Assembly: GCF_002150505.1 (NCBI RefSeq)
Contig: NZ_MSSV01000004.1
Coordinates: 62,001-126,000 of the forward strand
From: Algoriphagus ratkowskyi
GTDB lineage: Bacteria > Bacteroidota > Bacteroidia > Cytophagales > Cyclobacteriaceae
Reading direction: 5' to 3'
Length of the DNA: 64,000 nucleotides
In this document: positions 35,718 through 45,071 of the stretch, piece after piece
Numbering within the stretch: position 1 is the first letter of the stretch
Layout of the letters: the number at the start of each line of letters is the position of its first letter
Notes under the pieces: generated by a model
Seen by the model: the letters and a program-made list of their open reading frames with translations, nothing else
Told to the model about the DNA's origin: nothing
Databases searched by the model: none
Translations under genes and position numbers: made by a program

Positions 35718-37088
35718 ATGAGCAATGAGGCCTCAACTTTTGAAGCATTTAAGCTAAATCGACAGCTATTAAATGCCATAGCAGATGCTGGATATGTTCA
35801 TCCTACACCAATACAAGAGAAAGCAATTCCGCTTGCCCTTGCCGGTCATGATGTATTGGGAATTGCTCAGACGGGTACTGGAAAGACAGCTGCCTATGTT
35901 TTGCCGCTGCTCATGAAAGTGAAATATGCCCAAGGAGATCACGCTAGAGCAGTGATTATGGCGCCTACACGTGAATTGGTGATGCAGATCGAAGAAGTAG
36001 TAGTTCAGCTGTCAGCAAACACTGACCTAAGAATGGTAGCACTTTATGGAGGATTGGGTCCAAAGACTCAGATTGAAATCCTGGAAAAGGGAGTTGATAT
36101 CATAGTGACTACTCCAGGGAGATTTCTGGATATCTATAGAAAAGGAAAAATCCTGACGAAGGAAATTAAAACCTTGGTTTTGGATGAAGCTGACAAAATG
36201 ATGGATATGGGCTTTATGCCTCAAATTCGATCGATTTTGGAAGTTATTCCAGTGAAGAGACAGAACTTACTGTTCTCAGCCACTTTCGGCGAAAGAATAG
36301 ATCGTTTTGCTGCTGAATTTTTAGAGTTTCCGGAGCGCGTGGAAGTTACTCCTCAGGCAACTACTGCTGAAACTATTGGACAGGTTAAGTACCTAGTGCC
36401 AAATATTAAGACCAAACTCAGTCTACTTGCTCAGCTGTTTAAGAATGAGGAGATCAATAGAGCGATCATATTTACCCGATCTAGAAGAAATGCGGAAGAG
36501 GTTTTTGCCTTTCTTAGTCATCGCAGTTATGGTGAAGTTCGTGTGATCCATGCGAATAAAGGGCAGAATACGAGAATTAATTCTATTGAGGATTTCAAAG
36601 GAGGCGATGTGCGGATTCTTGTTGCTACGGATGTTGCCTCCAGAGGTTTGGATGTGACGATGGTGTCCCATGTGATCAATTTTGATGTGCCTTTGATCTA
36701 TGAAGATTATGTACACCGAATCGGTCGAACAGGAAGAGCTGAAAAGGAGGGCAAAGCAATCAGTTTTGTGAATCCTGCTGAGACGTATCACTTCGAAAAG
36801 ATAGAAGAGATAATTCGGATGACTGTGGAAGAAGCAGAAATCCCTGCTGAAGTTGAAATCACTCCAACACCTTATGAGGAGAAACAAGCCTATGCTCGTG
36901 AATTAGACCGCTTGATGCAGCGTGACAATCCTGATTACAAGGGAGCTTTCCATGAGAAAAAGGCGCTGCCTCATGCTCACCCACATAAAGAAAAAGAAGA
37001 GGAGAAGAAGCGTGGAAATAAAAATTCGAAAGCCAAGACCAATAGAAATCAGCTAAAAACTAAGAATCAGAAGAATAAGGGAAAATAG
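35718..37088 (+). CDS. DEAD-box ATP-dependent RNA helicase
   Basis: 456 aa. The helicase motifs are in order: Q motif PTPIQEKAIP, Walker A AQTGTGKT, PTRELVMQ, GG, TPGR, DEAD (in LVLDEADKMMD), SAT, the second domain with IIFTRSRRNAEEV, TDVASRGLD and HRIGRTGRAEKEG. The last about 60 residues are rich in Lys, Asn and Glu and are probably an RNA-binding tail. This is the RhlE/CshA type that remodels structured RNA in ribosome assembly and decay. It is divergent from pyrC, and a terminator follows. Confidence 0.93.
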   Translation: MSNEASTFEAFKLNRQLLNAIADAGYVHPTPIQEKAIPLALAGHDVLGIAQTGTGKTAAYVLPLLMKVKYAQGDHARAVIMAPTRELVMQIEEVVVQLSANTDLRMVALYGGLGPKTQIEILEKGVDIIVTTPGRFLDIYRKGKILTKEIKTLVLDEADKMMDMGFMPQIRSILEVIPVKRQNLLFSATFGERIDRFAAEFLEFPERVEVTPQATTAETIGQVKYLVPNIKTKLSLLAQLFKNEEINRAIIFTRSRRNAEEVFAFLSHRSYGEVRVIHANKGQNTRINSIEDFKGGDVRILVATDVASRGLDVTMVSHVINFDVPLIYEDYVHRIGRTGRAEKEGKAISFVNPAETYHFEKIEEIIRMTVEEAEIPAEVEITPTPYEEKQAYARELDRLMQRDNPDYKGAFHEKKALPHAHPHKEKEEEKKRGNKNSKAKTNRNQLKTKNQKNKGK

Positions 37089-37147
37089 TATTCAGTTAAT
37101 TTTCCGTAAATACAATTATTAATCAGTTGATGATTCAGCTGAAAAGG

Positions 37148-37196
37148 CAAAATTCAGGGCATGAGACTAGCTCTGAATTTTGTCTTTTTTATTTTT
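37148..37196 (+). terminator. Terminator of the DEAD-box helicase gene
   Basis: The 13-bp stem 37148-37160 / 37170-37182 (CAAAATTCAG with CTGAATTTTG, one G-U) is followed by TCTTTTTTATTTTT. The ATG of the next annotated frame (37161) is in the loop. Confidence 0.7.
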
Positions 37197-38324
37197 AAGA
37201 TACATGCGGGGCAATTTTTGGTCCCTTACGACCATCATCTACCCGATTCAAGGAAAATCGAAATTCAAGTTGAGTTTTTAAATGAGTTTGATGCGGAGAA
37301 GGAAACTGTGTTTTTCTTAGAGGATGCGTTTGATGACATTTATTTGCCTTTTTATGAATTGCTGGATTTCTCTGAGTCCAGCAATTTTGTTTTGATCAAG
37401 GGGAGAAAGGATAATGAGGAGCTAAAAAGAGGCGTGATGCTTTCTGGAAGTCCAGATTATCAATTGGCGTACAAGCTTTACAATCAGGATCAAGTCGCAC
37501 GCGATATCGAAGTGATCAGGCAGGAACTAATCGGGGACGAGCAGGTAATTTTGCTGGGATATTCTTCTTCAGCCATGGTGTTACAGCATTATTTGTCTCT
37601 ATATCCGAATCATGTCAGTAGGATGATCAGCGTCAATCCTTTGGTTTTTGATATCCAGAAGAACTTGAGCTTTCCTTCCTCAGGATTGTCGTTCTCAGAT
37701 TTACAACTCAGTGGTGAGCAGCAGGTTGATTTCAGTTATTATGCAAATTTCGATAGAGAAAATCAGAGTGGAAATTCCTTACCCAAAGAGCACATAATCG
37801 ATTTTTTGACTTTTCAGAAAGTATTGACTGGACTAAGTACAAATCAGGATATAGCCAGCAATATTCCTTTAATGGTGAGGTTGTTTGAGCATGGAATCGC
37901 GCTTTCTGGTTTTCAAGATTCTGAGCAAAAGTCCAACTCAAGTCTAGAAGCAATGAAAAAAGGGAGTAGTCCAATCTGGGAGGCTTATCATACTAGTAAC
38001 TTTGATTTCTATGGAACCAACTACGATCGATTATTGGAATTTGAGGGAAAAATGACCTTAATCGGAGCAGCTTTTGATCAATTAATTTATCCCAAATCTT
38101 ACGATGTGCTTGCAGAGTATTATTCTAATTGCACGTTGTTGTTGCTCAGAGACGGTCATGGGCTGCAACAAGCTTTGGGTTTGCCCGGTTTCAAGGAATT
38201 GTTAAACGCATTCATTTCAAATGACACTGCGGGGAAGATTTCTGCCTACAAAATAATTTCTGATAAGAACTTCATCTTCGAAAAATATCATGAGGGAGCG
38301 TTTAAAGTTCCTCCCCTTTTTTGA
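37161..38324 (+). CDS. Alpha/beta hydrolase fold protein
   Basis: 387 aa at most. The N-terminal strand AGQFLVPYDHHLPDSRKIEI resembles the start of S33-type aminopeptidase-like hydrolases. The nucleophile elbow is GYSSSA (133-138, S135), and the likely catalytic His is in RDGHGLQQ near 335. The only early ATG (37161) lies in the loop of the preceding terminator, and residues 2-13 are encoded by its 3' arm and T-tract. The true start may be a TTG at 37218, or expression may depend on read-through. The substrate is unknown. Confidence 0.72.
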   Translation: MRLALNFVFFIFKIHAGQFLVPYDHHLPDSRKIEIQVEFLNEFDAEKETVFFLEDAFDDIYLPFYELLDFSESSNFVLIKGRKDNEELKRGVMLSGSPDYQLAYKLYNQDQVARDIEVIRQELIGDEQVILLGYSSSAMVLQHYLSLYPNHVSRMISVNPLVFDIQKNLSFPSSGLSFSDLQLSGEQQVDFSYYANFDRENQSGNSLPKEHIIDFLTFQKVLTGLSTNQDIASNIPLMVRLFEHGIALSGFQDSEQKSNSSLEAMKKGSSPIWEAYHTSNFDFYGTNYDRLLEFEGKMTLIGAAFDQLIYPKSYDVLAEYYSNCTLLLLRDGHGLQQALGLPGFKELLNAFISNDTAGKISAYKIISDKNFIFEKYHEGAFKVPPLF

Positions 38325-38345
38325 TTCAAAATTGAGTAGAAACAC

Positions 38346-38375
38346 AAAACCCGATTCATTAAGAACCGGGTTTTT
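38346..38375. terminator. Terminator between convergent hydrolase genes
   Basis: AAAACCCG (38346-38353) / CGGGTTTT (38367-38374) with a 13-base loop, flanked by A and T runs on both sides. Confidence 0.7.
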
Positions 38376-38419
38376 CATTTTCTAAATACTTATTTCTTAA
38401 TACTACTGTATTAATTTTC

Positions 38420-39721
38420 TTACTTTTTCATCCCCATATAATCCACCACAAAGTAGCTCATCACTCGAACACCCAGTGTAAATCCACCTTCATCTATAAA
38501 GAAACCAGGCGTATGGTGTGACGGAGTTGTTACTGGATCACCGCCCTTTTTCATGCCGCCGAGATTGATGAATAGACCCGGCTTTTCTTTTTGAAAAAAG
38601 CTGAAATCCTCTGCTCCAGTGACTGGGTCATTGTATATCACATTGGCCTCACCTGCTGCTGCCTTGAGAGTTGGAATCATCTCAGCGGTAAGCTCCGGAT
38701 TATTTACTGTAGATGGATAAAGTTTTTTGATCGTCACATCCGCGGTTGCTCCGGCACTCTTTGCGATATTCGTAGCAATTTCATTTATCCTTTTGTGTAC
38801 CAAGGTTTGCTGTTCATCTCCGAAGGTTCTGATGGTACCGATCATCTCTACATCTTCAGGTATGATATTCTGACGGATGCCACCATGAATTGCGCCGATG
38901 GTCACCACTGCTGGGTCTTTGGTGATATTCACGTTTCTTGAAAGTATAGTCTGAAGTCCCATGACGATCTGAGCACTCGTGACAATTGGATCGACACTTG
39001 ACCAGGGAGATGCACCATGTGCCTGGCGTCCATTTACTTTAATATTCAGGATATCCACCGCAGCCATAGCTGGACCGGAGCGGTATCCGATTTTTCCAAC
39101 TTCCATTTGTGAAGCGATGTGTAAGCCGAAGACTGCGTCTACGTCTTTCATTACCCCCTCTTTTACCATAAGTTCTGCACCTGCGATATCATCTCCATCT
39201 ACTCCCTCCTCCGCAGGCTGAAAGATAAACTTCACACTGCCACTTAGGTCATTTTTCATTCCTGCCAACACCTCAGCGACACCCATAAGAATAGCTACGT
39301 GCGTATCATGTCCGCAAGCATGCATTACGCCTGTTTCTTGACCATTGTATGTTGCAGTATTGACTGATTTGAAAGGAAGATCATTTCGTTCTGTCACAGG
39401 AAGTGCATCCATATCTGCTCGAAGAGCAACCATTGGACCTGGCTTACCGCCTTTCAATACACCAACTACACCTGTGACAGCTACATTTTCAGTAACATCC
39501 ATTCCTAGCGAGCGAAGATGATCTGCGACGATTTTTGCTGTTCTGGTTTCTTCATTTCCCAACTCAGGATGCATGTGAAAATCTCTTCGCCACTCAATTA
39601 CCTTTGATTCTATGGCTTTAGCCTTTGTATCTATAGTGGGGCGAAGTGAGGATTGTGCCATAAGCGTTCCCGATCCGATTATCATCGGTACTAGGATTAG
39701 GGGGAGTAAAAATTTTTTCAT
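38420..39721 (-). CDS. Exported M20D-family amidohydrolase / peptidase
   Basis: 433 aa from the ATG at 39721, which gives a clean signal peptide (KKFLLPLILVPMIIGSGTLMAQ). The M20 metal-binding blocks are visible: HMHPELGNEETRTA, ADMDALP, HACGHDTHVAILMG and FQPAEEGVDGDDIAGA. The dimerisation domain HGGIRQNIIPEDVEMIGTIR and GAEDFSFFQ complete the fold. Relatives hydrolyse N-acyl amino acids or hippurate-like amides. A textbook promoter (TTG, N18, TAAATTTG) supports this start. Confidence 0.9.
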   Translation of the reverse strand: MKKFLLPLILVPMIIGSGTLMAQSSLRPTIDTKAKAIESKVIEWRRDFHMHPELGNEETRTAKIVADHLRSLGMDVTENVAVTGVVGVLKGGKPGPMVALRADMDALPVTERNDLPFKSVNTATYNGQETGVMHACGHDTHVAILMGVAEVLAGMKNDLSGSVKFIFQPAEEGVDGDDIAGAELMVKEGVMKDVDAVFGLHIASQMEVGKIGYRSGPAMAAVDILNIKVNGRQAHGASPWSSVDPIVTSAQIVMGLQTILSRNVNITKDPAVVTIGAIHGGIRQNIIPEDVEMIGTIRTFGDEQQTLVHKRINEIATNIAKSAGATADVTIKKLYPSTVNNPELTAEMIPTLKAAAGEANVIYNDPVTGAEDFSFFQKEKPGLFINLGGMKKGGDPVTTPSHHTPGFFIDEGGFTLGVRVMSYFVVDYMGMKK

Positions 39722-39747
39722 GGTCGGTGGTTTCATTTGTTGTTATT

Positions 39748-39776
39748 CAAATTTAGAAAAATGTATTAATGCTCAA
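39748..39776 (-). promoter_or_regulatory. Bacteroidota-type promoter of the M20D gene
   Basis: On the minus strand TTG (39776-39774), an 18-base spacer and TAAATTTG (39755-39748). The predicted transcript start falls just upstream of the ATG at 39721. Confidence 0.6.
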
Positions 39777-39867
39777 GCTTTTTATCTCCGTTAGGCTGAA
39801 AACTCTTTTCGAAAAGAACTATTTGAGCCCAATTGCTTTTGTACTATAAATCATAACATAAAAAAGT

Positions 39868-40566
39868 ATGCAACTCAATAATCAAATAGCTGTCGTCACT
39901 GGCGTCAGCAAAGGAATTGGACTAGAGCTAGTTAAGCTTTTATTAGATAAAGGAACTGTCGTAGCTGGCTGGGGAAGAAATAAGCCAGACTTAGCACATC
40001 AAAACTTTCATTTTTTCACGTGTGATGTGGCAAAAGAAGAATCTGTGGAAAATGCTTTTCAGCAAACCACAAGCAAACTAGGTACTGATATCAGGATATT
40101 AGTAAACAACGCAGGATTTGGAGTGGCTGGAGATACGGAGTCATTTTCTTCGGAGGATTGGAAAGCCATGTTTGATACTAATGTGCATGGGATTTTCTAC
40201 ACAACCAAAAGACTTATTCCCGGGATGAAAGCTGCTGATGAAGGACATATTTTGAATGTGGCTTCGATAGCTGGACTGAATGGAGTGTCGAGTATGGCTG
40301 GATATGTTGGTACTAAGCATGCCGTGCGTGGAATTTCTCATTCATTTTATATGGAGCTAAGAGATTTTGGAATCAAAGTATCCACAATTTACCCAGGGTC
40401 TGTTCAAACAAGTTTCTTTGATGAGATAGAAGGGACGAATGCAAACGAGAATATGATGCGACCTGTAGATGTGGCCACGACGATGGTTCAAACTTTAGAG
40501 ACACATCCTAATTACTTCGTGGCAGATGTAGAATGCAGACCATTGAGACCAAAAGGGAAGAAGTAG
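39868..40566 (+). CDS. SDR family NAD(P)-dependent oxidoreductase
   Basis: 232 aa classical SDR. TGVSKGIG (about 11-18) binds the cofactor, LVNNAGFG (about 76-83) is the structural motif, ASIAG carries the catalytic Ser region and YVGTK (about 149-153) is the YxxxK pair. PGSVQTSF closes the active site. The substrate is not assignable. It is monocistronic as far as can be seen; the next gene has its own promoter. Confidence 0.9.
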   Translation: MQLNNQIAVVTGVSKGIGLELVKLLLDKGTVVAGWGRNKPDLAHQNFHFFTCDVAKEESVENAFQQTTSKLGTDIRILVNNAGFGVAGDTESFSSEDWKAMFDTNVHGIFYTTKRLIPGMKAADEGHILNVASIAGLNGVSSMAGYVGTKHAVRGISHSFYMELRDFGIKVSTIYPGSVQTSFFDEIEGTNANENMMRPVDVATTMVQTLETHPNYFVADVECRPLRPKGKK

Positions 40567-40681
40567 GCCAAGTAGTGCAATCGTATCTTTTAGGAGCTAC
40601 TACTATTATGCTTGAAGAAGTTTCAGGCTATTGTACGTAATTCATTCTAATTCGTGTGTCAGCGTTTTCGCAGACCTAGAA

Positions 40682-40711
40682 TTGTTTTGAGTGAGTTAAG
40701 TGTTAAATTTG
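40682..40711 (+). promoter_or_regulatory. Bacteroidota-type promoter of the thioredoxin-like gene
   Basis: TTG (40682-40684), a 19-base spacer and TAAATTTG (40704-40711). It overlaps an upstream in-frame ATG at 40700, so the real start is the ATG at 40739. Confidence 0.6.
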
Positions 40712-40738
40712 CGCAAGATTATTCAACAGACCAAAGCA

Positions 40739-41257
40739 ATGAAAAAGACAAATTTAATTATCCTTCTTGTCGTCCTTATAGGTGGCGGAACATATTTGGG
40801 TTATCTATCACAGATTGGAACTACAGCAGAAGCTTCGAGCTTGACGGCGCCAAATGCCCTTCCTAACTTTACTTTAAATAATATAAATGGGGAGCCAAAG
40901 TCAATTCACAAGTTGGCTGAAAATAAGCCTACACTATACATCTACTTCAACTCTACTTGCCACCTTTGTCAGGATGAACTAGCTGCGATTTCTAAAAGAA
41001 TAGCGGAGTTTAAAGAATACAACTTGATATTTACGACGGTAGAGCCAGTAGAAGAAATGATTGGATTTGTAAATGGCCTTGGAATTAAAGACAAAAGCTA
41101 TGTGAATTTCTTGCTTGATCCTAGAATGGAAGTGGCTAGTTTCTATCAGATCCGAAGCGTTCCCTCCATTTTTGTTTATGACGGTAAACAGCAATTAGTT
41201 GGACAGTACGTAGGTACTACAGAAGTTGATCTTTTGCTTGAAAAGTTGGGAAGCTAG
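40739..41257 (+). CDS. Membrane-anchored thioredoxin-like (TlpA/redoxin) protein
   Basis: 172 aa. An N-terminal signal anchor (about 4-22) is followed by LPNFTLNNINGEPKSI, a TlpA-type opening strand. The redox motif is C74-H-L-C77 in YFNSTCHLCQDE, and the cis-Pro region is VPSIFVYD. It probably acts on disulfides or cytochrome maturation in the periplasm. The promoter position fixes this start. A large hairpin lies 65 bases after the stop. Confidence 0.87.
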   Translation: MKKTNLIILLVVLIGGGTYLGYLSQIGTTAEASSLTAPNALPNFTLNNINGEPKSIHKLAENKPTLYIYFNSTCHLCQDELAAISKRIAEFKEYNLIFTTVEPVEEMIGFVNGLGIKDKSYVNFLLDPRMEVASFYQIRSVPSIFVYDGKQQLVGQYVGTTEVDLLLEKLGS

Positions 41258-41322
41258 AATTTCTTAAAATAATAGATAAAGCATTTTGCCTAATTAGTGT
41301 ATTGTAAATTAGGTGTTTATAT

Positions 41323-41370
41323 AAGCTTGTATTTCAAATACACCATAGCGTGTAGTTGGAATACAAGCTT
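41323..41370 (+). terminator. Two-tier hairpin between the thioredoxin-like gene and gldA
   Basis: The outer arms AAGCTTGTATT / AATACAAGCTT (41323-41333, 41360-41370) are perfect, and an inner stem TACAC/GTGTA (41339-41343, 41350-41354) has loop CATAGC. TTTACTCTTTT follows. It is a probable terminator, although the two-tier structure could also be a regulatory RNA element. Confidence 0.55.
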
Positions 41371-41486
41371 TACTCTTTTAGTAGGAGCGGAAAAGCAAAA
41401 TCATGCCTACAACAATCATTTTCAAATGCACCTCTACTAAGGGAAGCTCCATATTTTTCTTACTTTTGACTGACTAAAATAGCTAC

Positions 41487-42395
41487 ATGTCCTTAGAAGT
41501 CTCCAATCTCACTAAACTGTACGGAAATCAAAAAGCGCTTGATGAAGTGTCTTTTTCGGCAAAGCCGGGAAGGATTCTTGGTTTTTTGGGGCCAAATGGT
41601 GCGGGGAAATCCACCACGATGAAAATCATAACCGGGTTTTTGTCAGCAGACTCAGGCGATGTGAAAGTGATGGGAATAGATGCTCTAAATTCAATAAAGG
41701 AAGTTAGCCGATTGATAGGTTATTTACCTGAGCATAATCCACTTTACCTTGATATGTATGTGCGGGAATTCTTGGAATTCTCAGGCGGATTGTATGGGCT
41801 TTCTGGAAATCACTTAAAATCCAGAGCCAAAGAAATGCTTCATCGCACAGGGCTGGAGCCAGAGCAGCACAAAAAGATTGGACAGCTTTCCAAAGGCTAT
41901 CGCCAGCGTGTAGGCTTGGCAAGAGCATTAATCCATGATCCGAAAGTGATTATTTTGGATGAACCCACCACAGGTTTGGATCCCAATCAATTGTTGGAAA
42001 TCAGAAACCTGATTCAAGAAGTAGCCAAGGACAAGACGTTAATCCTTTCCACGCATATTATGCAGGAAGTGGAGGCAATTTGCCAGGATGTGGTCATCAT
42101 CAATAAGGGCAAAATACTCGCTGCAGACTCTCTCTCCAACCTTAAATCTAATTCTGATGAGACGATTTTGATTCTGGAGACCGAAGAAGAAATGGCTCTA
42201 GATTGGTTCAAAAATGTAGGTAAGGTTGAATATGGGCTAAAAGGAAAAATGGAATTACTTATTTCTATATCAGATCCAACTACGGCGAGAAAAGCTATTA
42301 TGCAAATACTCCATGAGCGTTCATTAAATCTGATCAGCCTCAATCAAAGCAAAAAAAATCTGGAAGTAATTTTCCGAGAAATTACCAAGGCCTAA
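41487..42395 (+). CDS. gldA: Gliding motility-associated ABC transporter ATP-binding protein GldA
   Basis: 302 aa. Walker A GPNGAGKS (35-42), signature LSKGYRQRVGLARAL, Walker B VIILDEPTTGLDPNQ and the switch His in LSTHIMQEVE are complete. A C-terminal domain of about 90 residues follows. With GldF and GldG it forms an ABC transporter needed for gliding in Flavobacterium; the cargo is unknown. Assignment rests on adjacency to gldF and gldG. TACTTTTG at 41461-41468 could be the -7 box. Confidence 0.9.
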   Translation: MSLEVSNLTKLYGNQKALDEVSFSAKPGRILGFLGPNGAGKSTTMKIITGFLSADSGDVKVMGIDALNSIKEVSRLIGYLPEHNPLYLDMYVREFLEFSGGLYGLSGNHLKSRAKEMLHRTGLEPEQHKKIGQLSKGYRQRVGLARALIHDPKVIILDEPTTGLDPNQLLEIRNLIQEVAKDKTLILSTHIMQEVEAICQDVVIINKGKILAADSLSNLKSNSDETILILETEEEMALDWFKNVGKVEYGLKGKMELLISISDPTTARKAIMQILHERSLNLISLNQSKKNLEVIFREITKA

Positions 42396-42397
42396 GT

Positions 42398-42490
42398 ATG
42401 AAATCGAGCATTACGAAAGCGACTCACAGCCAGTGTTATTTTATCTGCGAGATTTCATCCCGAATAACGGGACAGGTAGTGGTCAAAAAA
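42398..42490 (+). repeat. Dispersed ~100-bp repeat, copy 3 (upstream of gldF)
   Basis: It shares TATGAAATCGAGCAT, GAAAG, CACAG, TGCGAGATTTCATCCC, CGGGACAGGTA and GGTCA plus an A-run with the thrA copy. It starts 3 bases after the gldA stop and ends 17 bases before the gldF ATG. Confidence 0.6.
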
Positions 42491-42507
42491 AATTAATTAT
42501 AAACTAC

Positions 42508-43227
42508 ATGAAAAGCCTTTTTCTAAAAGAAATCAATGCCTTTTTCGGAAGCCTTTTAGGCTATCTGGTTTTGGCCTTGTTTCTTGTGGCGATCGGTCTG
42601 ATCGTCTGGGTTTTCCCAGAAAGTAGTGTCCTTGAATATGGTTTCGCAGATTTGGAGGCATTGTTTACATACACTCCTTATGTATTTACATTTCTTGTGC
42701 CGGCGCTTTCTATGCGGGCCATTGCGGATGAGCGGAAAACAGGAACTTGGGAGCTTTTGAGAACTTCGCCACTGTCGCTAGTTCAGATTATTCTAGCCAA
42801 ATACCTCGCATTACTTTGCCTGGTTCTGGTGGCAGTCCTGCCTACTTTACTTTATCTCTATAGCATTATCCAATTAGGAGATCCAGTTGGAAATATCGAT
42901 CAGGCAGGCTTTTTTGGATCTTGGATTGGCTTGATTATGATTGGAGCAGTATTCGCTGCGGTGGGTTTGTTTGCAAGTTCTCTGACATCACAGCAGGTAG
43001 TTGCCTTTGTTTTAGGCGTGTTCTTGTGCTTTGTATTGTATTTTGGGTTTTCAGCATTGGCAGATATGCAACTTGGAAATCTTTCCTATTGGGCTTCGGA
43101 TCTGAGCTTGAGTTTTCATTACATCAATCTGAGTAGGGGCGTGATTGATTCCTCAGATTTATTCTTTATGCTTGGTATGATTTGGTTGTTTTTGGGTGGG
43201 GCAGTTTTGGTTTTGAGAAATAAATGA
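42508..43227 (+). CDS. gldF: Gliding motility ABC transporter permease GldF
   Basis: 239 aa from the ATG at 42508 (MKSLFLKEINAFFGSLLGYLV); the frame extends upstream into repeat DNA and is discounted. Six hydrophobic helices, the FTFLVPALSMRAIADERKTGTWELL block typical of ABC-2 permeases, and the final helix are present. It pairs with GldA and GldG in the inner membrane. The length matches known GldF proteins. Confidence 0.92.
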   Translation: MKSLFLKEINAFFGSLLGYLVLALFLVAIGLIVWVFPESSVLEYGFADLEALFTYTPYVFTFLVPALSMRAIADERKTGTWELLRTSPLSLVQIILAKYLALLCLVLVAVLPTLLYLYSIIQLGDPVGNIDQAGFFGSWIGLIMIGAVFAAVGLFASSLTSQQVVAFVLGVFLCFVLYFGFSALADMQLGNLSYWASDLSLSFHYINLSRGVIDSSDLFFMLGMIWLFLGGAVLVLRNK

Positions 43228-43288
43228 AGATGATAATCCACCATGATGCAATTAGACATAGTGTCCTAGATTTAGAGGATGGAAGACC

Positions 43289-43304
43289 GAAGACGGGAGA
43301 CCGA
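43289..43304 (+). repeat. 16-base dispersed repeat, copy 2 (gldF-gldG gap)
   Basis: GAAGACGGGAGACCGA, identical to the inverted copy at 14955-14970; a partial GAAGACCGA precedes it at 43282. Confidence 0.45.
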
Positions 43305-43382
43305 AGTGGCCTTGATTCTAGTTTTCAACAAAGCCGGATATACTTTGGTCTTTTGATGGATAATAAGCGGATGTACATATAA

Positions 43383-45071
43383 ATGAGAAAGTCAATTGGA
43401 AATATTGCAAAGCCTTGGGTATTCCTTTTTGGAGGAATACTTCTTTTTGCGTTGCTGGCTCAATTCCTAAATTTCAGAATTGACCTGACCGAAGAAAAAC
43501 GGTATTCTTTGCATCCAGCAACAGAAGAAGTTTTAGAGGAAATCACTGAACCACTTCATGTAGAAATTCTTTTGATGGGAGAAAATCTTCCGGGTGGAAT
43601 GCGGAGACTTCAGAAGTCAGTAGAAGAAACCGTTCGAACATTCAATGCTTATAGTCCTGAAAAGATCACTTACTCCTATTTTGATCCATTGACTTTGCCA
43701 GAAGATGATAGGTTAGATTTCATTTTATCTTTGGCGGATTACGGCATCAACCCAGTCAACTTATCTGTGATGAGGAATTCTGGACAGCAGGAGCAGCTGA
43801 TTTTTCCAGGAATCTTGGTTAGCAATGCCGAATATGAGACGGGTGCTTTGGTGCTCAGTGGGGAACGTGGAATGGGACAAGATCAGATCCTCAACCAGTC
43901 TATCGAAAATCTCGAATTTGAGTTGAGTAATGCAATTCGTAAGTTGATTTCTCCTGAGTCCTCAACCATAGCGATGGTTATGGGTCATGGGGAAATGAGT
44001 TCTGATGAAGGTTTTGGCATGGTAGAAGCTTTGGATGGTGATTTTGAATTGTTCAAAGTTCCCTTGGAGCAAGCAGAAAAGCCAGCAGATTTGGCAAACT
44101 TCAAGATGATTTTCATTCAAGGCCCAAAACAAAGCTATACCGAGCGAGAGATTTACCTCCTTGATCAGTATGTGATGGGAGGCGGAAATCTAGTCGTATT
44201 ACTAGATGGAGTAGCGGTAGAAATTGAAAATGCTGGTGGAGAAGGAACTATTGCGATGCCTATTGAGCTGGGTTTAGACAATTTGCTTTTTCGCTATGGA
44301 ATCCGCGTAAATAAGGATTTGGTTAAAGATCTGAACTTTGGATACATTCCTGTGATGGGTGGGAATTTTGGGGATCAGCAGCAGATGGTTCCTTTGCCTT
44401 GGCCTTTCTATATTCTTGCGGGACGAGTCCAGGATCATCCAATTACCAAAGGCTTGGATGTGGTGCAATTTAGATTCGCGAGCAGTTTAGATACCGTAAA
44501 AGCTGATGGAGTCATTAAAACTCCTCTGATTTTCAGCTCAGATTATTCTCAGATTTTACCCGCTCCTGCTCGTGTGGCTTTCGCAGACATGGATCAGCAG
44601 CCAGATGTGGCGATGTTTGATCTGAAAAATTTGCCTTTGGCGTATTTGCTCGAAGGAGAGTTTACTTCCTTGTATAAAAACCGCTTTATTCCGGATGGTT
44701 TTGCGAAAGCAGATTTCAAAGAAAGTGGGAAAGGGAAGGTAGTAGTAATCGGAGATGGGGATGTTTTTCAAGCTCAAACAAACCTAGAAGATGGCGCTCC
44801 ACTGGCACTTGGTGAAGATCAATTTTCCCAAACCACCTATGCCAATAAGCTTTTCTTGAAAAATCTAGTCCAGTATCTTAGTGATCCAGAGGGTATCATA
44901 GCTTCTCGCACACGTACATTTCAGATTCGCCCTTTAAATAAAATGAAGATTGCGCAGCAAAAGACATTTTGGCAAGGATTGAATGTGCTAGCTCCAGTGT
45001 TTGTGTTGTTAGTTTTAGGTGGGATGGTCTGGTGGATTCGAAATAATAAATACACTCGGAAATTAAACTAG
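43383..45071 (+). CDS. gldG: Gliding motility-associated ABC transporter substrate-binding protein GldG
   Basis: 562 aa. One N-terminal helix (about 12-31) and one C-terminal helix (about 535-554) flank a large periplasmic part. RIDLTEEKRYSLHPATEEVL is the GldG/IST-type opening, and VMGHGEMSSDEG and FIQGPKQSYTEREIYLLDQYVMGGGNLVVLLDG match the ABC-type uncharacterised transport domain. It completes gldA-gldF-gldG. The 155-base gap before it carries a repeat, and dnaN follows 120 bases later. Confidence 0.93.
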   Translation: MRKSIGNIAKPWVFLFGGILLFALLAQFLNFRIDLTEEKRYSLHPATEEVLEEITEPLHVEILLMGENLPGGMRRLQKSVEETVRTFNAYSPEKITYSYFDPLTLPEDDRLDFILSLADYGINPVNLSVMRNSGQQEQLIFPGILVSNAEYETGALVLSGERGMGQDQILNQSIENLEFELSNAIRKLISPESSTIAMVMGHGEMSSDEGFGMVEALDGDFELFKVPLEQAEKPADLANFKMIFIQGPKQSYTEREIYLLDQYVMGGGNLVVLLDGVAVEIENAGGEGTIAMPIELGLDNLLFRYGIRVNKDLVKDLNFGYIPVMGGNFGDQQQMVPLPWPFYILAGRVQDHPITKGLDVVQFRFASSLDTVKADGVIKTPLIFSSDYSQILPAPARVAFADMDQQPDVAMFDLKNLPLAYLLEGEFTSLYKNRFIPDGFAKADFKESGKGKVVVIGDGDVFQAQTNLEDGAPLALGEDQFSQTTYANKLFLKNLVQYLSDPEGIIASRTRTFQIRPLNKMKIAQQKTFWQGLNVLAPVFVLLVLGGMVWWIRNNKYTRKLN

